DNA from: DATKMG01 sp041476565
GTDB lineage: Bacteria > Acidobacteriota > Terriglobia > Versatilivoradales > Versatilivoraceae
Direction of reading: 5' to 3'
Length of the DNA: 5,938 nt
Assembly (NCBI GenBank): GCA_041476565.1
Contig: JBGOTQ010000430.1
Location: 1-5,938, forward strand
The notes beneath the pieces are model-generated. The model saw nothing but the letters and a program-made list of their open reading frames with translations, was not told the DNA's origin and did not search any database. The translations under genes were made by a program, and so were the position numbers. This document shows, in pieces, positions 1-5,716 of the stretch (position 1 is its first letter; the number at the start of each line of letters is the position of its first letter).

Positions 1-2
1 CT

Positions 3-167
3 CCGCCGGCCGAGCGCCCGCAACAGCGCACACCGCCTCCTGCAAAAACGGGGCCTGCGTCGCAGCAGCAACAACAGGACTCGCAGCCCAAACCACTGAC
101 GCCGGAAGAGAAGAAGCGTCAGGACGAACAACGGAAGCGGGACGAGAAGCCACAGCCCCCGCAGTAG
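3..167 (+). CDS. C-terminal tail of a Pro/Gln/Lys-rich protein (partial, 5' end outside window)
   Basis: The frame starting at base 3 is open from the left edge to a TAG at 165-167 and gives 54 residues. The stretch is low complexity: proline-rich segments (PPAERP, TPPPAK), a run of five glutamines, then a highly charged segment (TPEEKKRQDEQRKRDEK) ending in PQPPQ. No catalytic or binding motif is visible. Tails of this kind often end exported or envelope-associated proteins in Acidobacteriota-like genomes, but the conserved part of this gene lies outside the window, so no function can be assigned. The frame one base earlier is also open here, but its composition looks less like a protein, so this frame is preferred. 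The reading frame is moderately sure; the protein is unknown. Confidence 0.55.
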   Translation, partial: PPAERPQQRTPPPAKTGPASQQQQQDSQPKPLTPEEKKRQDEQRKRDEKPQPPQ

Positions 168-180
168 CAGAGACGGCGGT

Positions 181-556
181 TGTGAAAACTTTTTTGGTTC
201 AACGAGAGCAAAAATCGGCAACGACCCCCTGGGATATGCACCTGTTTCTGAGGAAGGCGGAGTCTTGGCAACGGTGTTTTTCCATCGAGTTGAAGCAGTC
301 ACCAAAGGTGGACCTGTGGCGCCAGCTCTGGGAAATGCCATCGCCCACGAGTTGGGCCACTTACTGCTGGGTCGGAACGCGCATTCCCCCACCGGAATCA
401 TGCGTGCGTATTTGGAGCTGAGACTATCTGAAGGTCGCCAAACGTGGGCTCTTGAACTTCACGACCGACCAGACGTTTCAGCTGCGTTTCGGTTCGGTTC
501 CGGTTGCTTTTTACGGTGCACCCGATGTCCAGGAGGTTCAACTGATTACGACCTGA
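181..556 (+). pseudogene. Broken remnant of a HELGHLLLG-type metalloprotease family protein
   Basis: From 181 one frame reads into recognisable protein: LGYAPVSEEGG, ATVFFHRVEAV, then AHELGHLLLGRNAHSPTGIMRA. HELGH (346-360) is an HExxH zinc site; a later His and the GIM segment recall the third ligand and Met-turn of metzincins, although the spacing (HExxHx3Gx3H) is longer than the classical HExxHxxGxxH. After MRAY the sense continues one frame over as W-S-stop-DYLKVAKRGLLNFTTDQTFQLR, which resembles the WSr(e/d)-L...G-L-F-T-p-e-Q tail I recall for these short proteins. Two lesions follow: one extra base near 411-413 in a TTT run, and TGA at 419-421 where Arg (CGA) would fit. The N-terminal region before about 187 does not match the family and no start with a ribosome site is visible. 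It is therefore called 5'-truncated, frameshifted and stop-interrupted. Assembly error could explain the frameshift, less easily all three defects. Confidence 0.72.
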
Positions 557-849
557 GTACCCCCGATTTGCAGCTTCTCTTGAGTCCCATCAGTTACCTA
601 GCCTGACTAACCGGCGCCGGAATGTAATCGACGGCAAAAACATCGTGACTTTTCGATCGAGGGGTCTGCGGGTCCCCTGACTCTTCCCAAAAGTGCCGGA
701 AGAAACCGTGGTGATTTGGCGCCTTCTGCCAGGAGAAACCTATGTCGCAGTTGCAGCGAACCCTGTAGGCGAGAGGCTGATCCCTGGCCTTCCTTTACAA
801 TGTAATCCCATTCCAATGCGAAGCCGTGGATCGAGCTGGATGAAACGCA
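557..849. other. Gap between the protease remnant and the glucanase gene; no firm gene
   Basis: I find no convincing gene here. On the plus strand one frame reads NVIDGKNIVTFRSRG, meets a TGA at 678-680 and continues as PEETVVIWRLLPGETYVAVAANP, so a second decayed coding remnant is possible, but I cannot name a family. A 5-bp stem (AGGGG 660-664 with CCCCT 674-678) is present without a following T-run on either strand. The glucanase gene reads leftwards into this gap and no clear terminator for it can be seen. Confidence 0.4.
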
Positions 850-3180
850 TCAATCGGCTGTGGGTTCTGCCGGGAGGTAAGTCGGATCCTGGGTGCTGTT
901 GTCAATCAGCGTCCCGTACGCAAAGACGGCGGAACTGGCAGAGATTTCGAGGCTCATCACTTCGCTGCTGGGGAAGAAGACTCCTTGAAACAAGCTGGAG
1001 AGGGAAACCTGAAAGTAATCCAGCGGTTGCATGATCCTGCTGATAGTCCCCAAAACGGGTCCTCCCGCAGTCCTCAAGGCACAATTAAGGGTCACTCCGG
1101 TGGCTATTGGATTGGCAAATCCGATGTTGGTCCGAAATCGTTCGTCCTGCCGAACACCAGTGATGTGCAGGGTATTGCTGGTGTCAGACAGATTGATTGC
1201 ATCGACTTGGAGCCCGAAAGTGCCTTGACCTTGCCCTGAGGGAGTGCTGGTCTGGCTGGAGAATACCGGAGGCGTTCCATCAGGTGAAGACCATTCCACC
1301 TGGAGAGCTCCGTAGTTGCCTTTTGTCATTCCCAATAGTTCACCTACCACGTCTGCTACCAGTAAAGTCTGCTTCGGTCCCAGCGCCTGCGTCACGACGG
1401 GGGCATGGCTATTGTCCGTATTGGGAATGTGCAGACTAAAGGAAAGATTCGAGGACAAGTCACTCGGATTGTGAACAGCCAGCCTTGACGACCATCGCGT
1501 TCCGTAGGCTCCATCCACTTTCGTCACAGCTGGCAGATAGGTGCTTCCTTGAGCCAGGCCTCCCGGAGCAGGAGTCCCGTAAATCAGCACTCCATCCCCG
1601 GTAAAATTGTCGACCGGCGTCGCATAAGAGGCCAAAGGAGCGTCATCGTCCGGGATGATCTTGACCGTCAAACCGTCATACGAAACAGACGGCTCAAGAA
1701 TGGAACTGAACATTGAAGTTAACGGCATCTGCTTCGCTCCCAAAGGGGGAAGCGAGTCGTCCACGCTCGCCAGTGCGGAACCGGAAGAGCTGTAAAGAGT
1801 CAATCGGTAGCTGGCATCAAACTCGAAGCAATTGATGACTCCAACGTTGGTTCGAAATGCGGTATTCTGCGGGAGGCCTACCAGGAAGAGCGGCTGGCTG
1901 ATAGTCGATCCCAGGCTGCGAGCCGGCGTGGACAAACCATAGCTCCCTTTCCCATCGGAGGCGGGAGTCGAGGTACGAGATAGTATCGCGAGATTCTCCA
2001 TTCCCTTCCCGTCGATGCTGTTGAATCGAATGGGACCGTACTGCTCGGAAACTGAGAAGAGCGTTCCTAAAATGTCCGGAACCACCCGGGTTTCGTGACC
2101 GGCGAGGTTTACCGTGGCTTCGGGGAATAACGGCGGGATATTTGCAGTCCCTCCGGCGCGCAAAAAGTCGACGTTCAGCGTCATGGGAAAATCTGAGCCA
2201 TTCGAGAGCCAGACGTCCGTGGTGAAGTAAGTTCCATTCAGGCCATGAGCCCGGGCTGCGGAGGGTAGAAATTTGAGGCCATCCGGACGGACACTGGCCC
2301 GCTGGTAGACCCGGACGTAATCCACCTGCATGGTTTGGGGGAAAACGGTGGTAGAGTCCGGACTCCCCGGCCAGCTCCCTCCCACTGCCACATTCAGAAT
2401 GATGAAGAAGGGATGGTCATACACCCACCGTGTACCCGAGGGCCGATCCGCTGGGGTCCGGGTGCTGTACAAGTTGTCGTCCACATAAAAGCGGATCGCT
2501 CCAGGTTCCCACTCGATGGCGTAGATGTGGAAATCGTCAGCAAATCGGCGATGGTCCGGGAAACTGAATGGTGCACCGAGACCGTTCGCTCCCGAGTAGC
2601 CTGGCCCGTGGATGGTCCCGTGCACGATCGAAGGTTCCCGGCCGATGTTCTCCATGATGTCGATCTCCCCACAGGCCGGCCAGCCCACCTGGTCAATGTC
2701 CTCACCCAGCATCCAGAAAGCGGGCCAGATTCCCTGGCCGTAAGGAATCTTGATCCGGGCTTCAAAACGGCCATAAGCCTGGGTGAATTTCCCCTGGGTC
2801 TTGATGCGGGCGGAAGTGTATTCCCGCGCAATGCCATCCGGACCCGTGTAGTTTTCCTTGATGGCCTTGATGACCAGCTTTCCGTCCGCGATGGAGGCAT
2901 TGTCGAGGCGGTTGGTGTAGCTCTCCAGTTCCTGGTTGCCCCAACCTCCACCGCCAATATCAAAGTCCCATTTATGCGTGTCGGGCCCTGTCCCTCCAGG
3001 TCCGTTGAACTCGTCGCTCCAGACCAGGGTCCAGGAATTCCCGTCGCCGAACAGTTGACGCGGGGCCCCTACGCCCAAAAGCAGGAGCAGGCCAATCGCG
3101 CAAATTAATCTGGAAGATCTGATACCTCTCCTGCTGAAAATCCAAAGCAATGTGAAAAAGCCAATCACCGCCGCTGGCAT
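850..3180 (-). CDS. Secreted family 16 glycoside hydrolase (beta-glucanase/laminarinase-like) with two C-terminal beta-repeat modules
   Basis: Probable extracellular endo-beta-glucanase, 776 residues from the chosen start. The GH16 domain spans about residues 48-293, from SWTLVWSDEFNG to VDYVRVYQ. It contains RFEARIKIPYGQGIWPAFWML and the catalytic motif GEIDIMEN; by family rule E172 is the nucleophile, D174 the helper and E177 the acid/base. These features fit laminarinase-type (beta-1,3 or mixed-linkage) enzymes; the exact substrate cannot be read from sequence. The tail, 304-771, is two related units each opening F/YLP, with TSTP at 403-406 and 644-647 and FRTN(V/I)G at 442 and 682. The open frame reaches 3345 (831 residues), with an ATG also at 3285. 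I chose ATG 3180 because GGAG (3189-3192) stands 8 bases before it; ATG 3186 is only 2 bases away. The N-terminus has two hydrophobic stretches (3-15, 25-39), the second a typical signal core after RSSR. The gene is divergent from HU and looks monocistronic. Confidence 0.93.
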   Translation of the reverse strand: MPAAVIGFFTLLWIFSRRGIRSSRLICAIGLLLLLGVGAPRQLFGDGNSWTLVWSDEFNGPGGTGPDTHKWDFDIGGGGWGNQELESYTNRLDNASIADGKLVIKAIKENYTGPDGIAREYTSARIKTQGKFTQAYGRFEARIKIPYGQGIWPAFWMLGEDIDQVGWPACGEIDIMENIGREPSIVHGTIHGPGYSGANGLGAPFSFPDHRRFADDFHIYAIEWEPGAIRFYVDDNLYSTRTPADRPSGTRWVYDHPFFIILNVAVGGSWPGSPDSTTVFPQTMQVDYVRVYQRASVRPDGLKFLPSAARAHGLNGTYFTTDVWLSNGSDFPMTLNVDFLRAGGTANIPPLFPEATVNLAGHETRVVPDILGTLFSVSEQYGPIRFNSIDGKGMENLAILSRTSTPASDGKGSYGLSTPARSLGSTISQPLFLVGLPQNTAFRTNVGVINCFEFDASYRLTLYSSSGSALASVDDSLPPLGAKQMPLTSMFSSILEPSVSYDGLTVKIIPDDDAPLASYATPVDNFTGDGVLIYGTPAPGGLAQGSTYLPAVTKVDGAYGTRWSSRLAVHNPSDLSSNLSFSLHIPNTDNSHAPVVTQALGPKQTLLVADVVGELLGMTKGNYGALQVEWSSPDGTPPVFSSQTSTPSGQGQGTFGLQVDAINLSDTSNTLHITGVRQDERFRTNIGFANPIATGVTLNCALRTAGGPVLGTISRIMQPLDYFQVSLSSLFQGVFFPSSEVMSLEISASSAVFAYGTLIDNSTQDPTYLPAEPTAD

Positions 3181-3188
3181 AGTCATCA

Positions 3189-3192
3189 CTCC
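3189..3192 (-). promoter_or_regulatory. Shine-Dalgarno GGAG supporting the internal glucanase start
   Basis: On the minus strand GGAG is followed by TGATGACT and then ATG at 3180, a spacing of 8 bases. The earlier in-frame ATGs (3186, 3285, 3345) lack comparable spacing or sequence. This decides the start only with moderate weight, because the N-terminus then carries two hydrophobic segments. Confidence 0.4.
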
Positions 3193-3449
3193 ATGGGAAG
3201 GGTATCTCAGCTTCGATGCTGAACTGAAGTCGGTCCGGAGTTTGCTGACCCGAGAGGTTGGCGTCATTTCGGTGTCGGTACTCATTTTGGCAACCGCCTT
3301 GAGCCGCCTCCAGTATAACAACACTTGACGCCTGGCGGTCCACATCCATTCTGGAACAAAGTCAGTGGCCGCTGTCGAACCTCAACCTGCCGGGTTGGTC
3401 GTGACGCACACCCCGAAGATGATGAACGAGCAGACCAGAGAGAAAAAAG

Positions 3450-3477
3450 TTGCCTTGGCTAGTAAAAGTTTTACAAT
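3450..3477 (+). promoter_or_regulatory. Candidate sigma-70-type promoter of the HU gene with overlapping palindrome
   Basis: TTGCCT (3450-3455) and TACAAT (3472-3477) are separated by 16 bases; the -10 box matches TATAAT at five of six positions and the -35 box is weak. The predicted transcript would start near 3484 and leave a leader of about 50 bases before the HU start. A perfect 6-1-6 palindrome, GTAAAAGTTTTAC (3462-3474), covers the spacer and the first bases of the -10 box, which is the position expected for a repressor site. No regulator can be named. Confidence 0.4.
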
Positions 3478-3532
3478 CCACCTATCGGAACACAGAAGCC
3501 TGCAGTCAATTGATTAGGTCAAAGGAGAGGGA

Positions 3533-3811
3533 ATGAACAGAGCGGATTTGATCGAGAAGATTGCAAAAGATGCAGGAGTAAGCAAGGTCCAAGCCGACCT
3601 GGCAATTACCAGTGTCCTGGGTGGAGTTCTTGCCACCCTGAAGAAAGGCGGGACCGTCACGCTGGTTGGCTTTGGATCGTTCTCGGTAGGAAACCGGAAA
3701 GCAAGAACCGGCCGTAATCCTCAGACAGGAGCTGCCATCAAAATCGCGGCGAAGAAGGTACCAAAGTTTTCTGCCGGGATGAAGCTAAAGAAGGCGGTCA
3801 ATAAGAAGTAA
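3533..3811 (+). CDS. hup: HU-family nucleoid DNA-binding protein
   Basis: A 92-residue protein, the standard length for bacterial HU. It binds DNA as a dimer, bends it and helps organise the nucleoid. The N-terminal helical part (MNRADLIEKIAKDAGVSKVQADLAI, residues 1-25) is followed by the GFGSF turn at 46-50. The arm region RKARTGRNPQTG lies at 55-66, with the conserved Pro63 that intercalates into the minor groove in this family. The C-terminus is lysine-rich and includes VPKFSAGMKLKKAV. The start is secure: AAAGGAGAGG (3521-3530) lies just upstream of ATG 3533. The gene has its own candidate promoter and a strong terminator 44 bases after the stop, so it is probably a single-gene transcript. 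It could be a sequence-specific IHF relative, but nothing points to IHF. Which hup paralogue it is cannot be told. Confidence 0.97.
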   Translation: MNRADLIEKIAKDAGVSKVQADLAITSVLGGVLATLKKGGTVTLVGFGSFSVGNRKARTGRNPQTGAAIKIAAKKVPKFSAGMKLKKAVNKK

Positions 3812-3854
3812 GAGAATTCATTCGCTGAGCCAATTTTCTCAACTGCCTTGATTC

Positions 3855-3890
3855 AAAAGGCCAGGATCCTTGCGGATTTTGGCCTTTTTT
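3855..3890 (+). terminator. Rho-independent terminator of the HU gene
   Basis: AAAAGGCCA (3855-3863) pairs perfectly with TGGCCTTTT (3880-3888). Inside the loop, ATCC and GGAT around TTGC form a second short stem. The hairpin runs straight into six T residues (3885-3890). It lies 44 bases downstream of the HU stop codon on the same strand. On the opposite strand the stem is followed by only four T residues, so two-way use is less likely. Confidence 0.85.
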
Positions 3891-4396
3891 CCTCGTTCTG
3901 ACCTCTCTGAATTACATTTCCTTGCGGCGTCTGCGTGGAAATGGAATTGTTGCCCTCCCGAAGTCCATTGACCCCTGGGATCACCTCTATCAGGATTGCG
4001 AGAGCGGATTAAAGTCACTCCGCTTAAGGAAAGAAATTCGAAGAGAATATGGAATTCCTGCAGAGGGTTGAACGGCCCGGCGTACAAACTGAGGTGGTTC
4101 ACATAGTCGATCACCTATCCAAATGGTCCAGGATCGACGTAGGAGAAATGAACCACAGGCCCTTCCGAAGAGAGACTCGTGACATAGAAAAGGAATTTGT
4201 CCACGAAATACTGGTGCGTTTCAGTTTTGGAATTGGGGGTCTTGTGGGTCTTCACAGGTAGATCAGCGAGCGGGATACACTCTCAATCCAAAGTCCCAGC
4301 AGCAAAGCAAGAAGGGATCGAGGGACCCATGATTAATGCGGGGGATGGTGCAGGATTACTTTGACGGGCAGGCCTTGGTTAAGGCTCTGTTAGGGC

Positions 4397-4438
4397 TTGA
4401 CTTCCGGCAAGAGTTGGCATAATTTTCGTTATGTCAAC
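4397..4438 (+). promoter_or_regulatory. Candidate promoter overlapped by a 10-bp inverted repeat
   Basis: TTGACT (4397-4402) is a five-of-six match to the -35 consensus, and CATAAT (4418-4423) is a five-of-six -10 match. The spacer of 15 bases is short. GTTGGCATAA (4413-4422) pairs with TTATGTCAAC (4429-4438) across the loop TTTTCG, ten pairs with a single G-T. The dyad covers the -10 box and the likely transcription start. If used, the leader to the response regulator would be about 350 bases. It could be an operator or simply a stable hairpin. Confidence 0.3.
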
Positions 4439-4600
4439 TGCTGTAGGGTAGGTTCTCATGTTATCCTGGCATCTTCCTCCCAAGCAAGCTGGATGAGTGC
4501 TTTCGTGACTCAGCCAGGCAGAGGTAACCTAATTTACTTGGTTCATGTCTCGTTGTTGCCGTGCCGTTTGCAGTTATCAAGACAATCCCAGTAGACGGAG

Positions 4601-4621
4601 CAAGCGTTATGGAGACGCTTG
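4601..4621 (+). other. Perfect 7-bp hairpin upstream of the response regulator
   Basis: CAAGCGT (4601-4607) pairs exactly with ACGCTTG (4615-4621) around the loop TATGGAG. A short T-rich run follows about ten bases after the stem (4631-4638), too far for a standard intrinsic terminator. If the region is transcribed from the 4397 candidate promoter this would be a leader hairpin, or the 3' end of a short RNA. The role is unknown. Confidence 0.3.
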
Positions 4622-4778
4622 GAGATCGTATTGTTTTTCCCGGACTATGAGGGTAGGAATTAGAGGGGCCTCGCCGACCTGACAAACATCCCGCACGGGC
4701 TACCCTTCAACTTTCCCTTTTTACGATTCGTCGGTCCACTGGATCTCGTTCCTTTTCACACCTTCTCAGGGATAACTG

Positions 4779-5468
4779 ATGTCTCCAGAGAGTAGAAAGC
4801 CCATACGAATTCTGATGGTTGACGAGCACAAGGTGTTTCGTGAAGGGATCCGCCTGTTGCTGGAATCGCAGGGAAAGATGCAGGTGGTGGGTGATACGGG
4901 AGACTGCAGCCAAGCGGTCAACCTGGCGGACCGAGAACAGCCCGATGTGGTGCTAATCGGCCTGGATATGGGACAGGGGCAGGACCCTGTTGATTGTTTC
5001 TCTCGATTGCATGCTGCAGCCCCTCAGGCTCGTATCCTTGTGTTAACCGGAGTGCGCGACCCTGAGCTTCGGAGACGGGCTGTAAGACAGGGGGCTGTCG
5101 GGGTAGTCCACAAGACTGAAGACGGCGCTACAGTCATCAAAGCGATCGAGAAGGTCTATGCTGGTGAAGCCTGGCTGAATCATAAGTGGACCGCTAGTTT
5201 GCTCTCAGAGGTATTGGAGGGAGCACACAAGGAGGGTTCCAATCCTTATGAAGTCCGCCTTTCCAAACTCACTAAGCGCGAACGGGAGATAGCCATTTCA
5301 CTGAGGGACGGGCTCAAAACCCGTGAAATTGCAGACCGGCTGTGCATTAGCACGAACACCCTTCGCAATCATGTGTCCTCCATCTATAACAAGCTGGGCG
5401 TATCCGACCGCTTCGATCTCAGGTTGTTTCTGGCCCGGACCAAACTCGCTAAGTCCCCCGAAGACTAG
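4779..5468 (+). CDS. NarL/FixJ-family response regulator with a receiver lacking the phospho-acceptor aspartate
   Basis: A 229-residue protein of normal family length. The receiver domain covers about residues 9-127: the acidic pocket is Asp15-Glu16 in ILMVDEHKVFREG, the switch Thr90 ends ILVLT, and Lys112 lies in GVVHK. The usual acceptor position, in a segment of the form PDVVLxD, reads PDVVLIG, so Gly61 replaces Asp (codon GGC at 4959-4961). A linker leads to a LuxR-type helix-turn-helix at about 160-222, with LTKREREIA, then KTREIADRLCISTNTLRNHVSSIYNKLGV. AGGGA (4768-4772) precedes the ATG by six bases, so the start is firm. The expected role is DNA binding and transcription control. Without the acceptor it probably does not follow the classical histidine-kinase phosphorelay, unless nearby Asp63 substitutes. 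No kinase gene is in the window. It lies just upstream of an array of dyad repeats and a PilZ gene. Confidence 0.95.
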   Translation: MSPESRKPIRILMVDEHKVFREGIRLLLESQGKMQVVGDTGDCSQAVNLADREQPDVVLIGLDMGQGQDPVDCFSRLHAAAPQARILVLTGVRDPELRRRAVRQGAVGVVHKTEDGATVIKAIEKVYAGEAWLNHKWTASLLSEVLEGAHKEGSNPYEVRLSKLTKREREIAISLRDGLKTREIADRLCISTNTLRNHVSSIYNKLGVSDRFDLRLFLARTKLAKSPED

Positions 5469-5519
5469 TACAAATTGACCAAATCTCGGCACCTGAGAAT
5501 AGGTTATGTACTAGATTTT
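5465..5519 (+). terminator. Nested inverted repeat with T-run after the response regulator (possible terminator)
   Basis: CTAGTAC (5465-5471), which includes the stop codon, pairs exactly with GTACTAG (5508-5514). Inside it ACC (5478-5480) faces GGT (5502-5504), and TCTC (5484-5487) faces GAGA (5495-5498) around GGCACCT. The outer arm is followed by ATTTTT (5515-5520). The fold is imperfect and the enclosed stretch long (36 bases), so this is a weaker terminator candidate than the one after HU. The same segment may instead belong to the repeat element that follows. Confidence 0.3.
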
Positions 5520-5530
5520 TCCCCACCTCG

Positions 5531-5626
5531 ATGGTGCATTTGTACCCCCCGAAAATGGTGCATTTGTACCCCCGCAAAATGGTGCATTTGTACCCCCCGA
5601 AAATGATGCATCTGCATCTTGTGCTC
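5531..5626 (+). repeat. Array of four 24-bp tandem repeats, each holding a 6-2-6 dyad
   Basis: Units lie at 5531-5554, 5555-5578, 5579-5602 and 5603-5626. Units 1 and 3 are identical; unit 2 differs only where C-G is swapped for G-C at its positions 20-21; unit 4 is diverged. Units 1-3 begin ATGGTGCATTTGTACC followed by a C-run and end in AAA. Each contains the dyad GGTGCA-TT-TGTACC (one G-T mismatch). Unit 4 has GATGCA-TC-TGCATC, a perfect dyad at the same place (5605-5618). Dyad centres are exactly 24 bases apart. The array sits between the response regulator and the PilZ gene. It could be a multi-site operator or the multiple-repeat end of a decayed IS21-like element. The repeats are certain; the function is not. 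Confidence 0.9.
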
Positions 5627-5716
5627 GAACGCTCCCATCCGTAGACTTGGCGGATATTGTCGGGAGTGGTCGGACCAAGCCGCCAGAATCTCAAGAAGAC
5701 AATAAGGAAAGAAGAG

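Larger units (their letters stand above)
3891..4778. other. Long stretch between HU and the response regulator without a convincing gene
   Basis: About 890 bases with no reading frame that I can support. The longest plus-strand frame, 4049-4261 (70 residues, starting MEFLQRVERPGVQ), has a weak purine-rich sequence before its ATG and no recognised motif. A minus-strand frame overlapping it (3839-4114) runs back through the terminator. No tRNA, rRNA or known riboswitch core was recognised. What stands out is a hairpin over a candidate promoter (4397-4438), a second hairpin (4601-4621), and a pyrimidine-rich stretch around 4701-4725. The stretch may be a long control region, hold a small RNA, or be decayed coding DNA. 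Confidence 0.5.

Noticed and set aside
660..678. Terminator for the glucanase gene
   Set aside because: The AGGGG/CCCCT stem is short and has no T-run after it on the minus strand.
2335..3108. Plus-strand open frame of 257 residues
   Set aside because: It lies entirely antisense to the GH16 catalytic domain, whose motifs are unmistakable; its product is an Arg/Pro-rich shadow.
3312..3317. Minus-strand TATACT as the -10 box of a glucanase promoter
   Set aside because: A good -10 match, but no acceptable -35 sequence lies 16-18 bases upstream.
3839..4114. Minus-strand frame of 91 residues
   Set aside because: It runs back through the HU terminator, has no recognised motif, and overlaps another frame of equal quality.
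4049..4261. Plus-strand frame of 70 residues between HU and the response regulator
   Set aside because: Weak ribosome site, no recognised motif, and no neighbour context; kept only as a note under the non-coding stretch.
5531..5626. CRISPR array
   Set aside because: The repeats are directly adjacent with no unique spacers, and no cas gene is present.
5646..5660. Sigma-54 promoter before the PilZ gene
   Set aside because: TTGGCGG looks like a -24 element, but no GC-type -12 element stands at the required distance.
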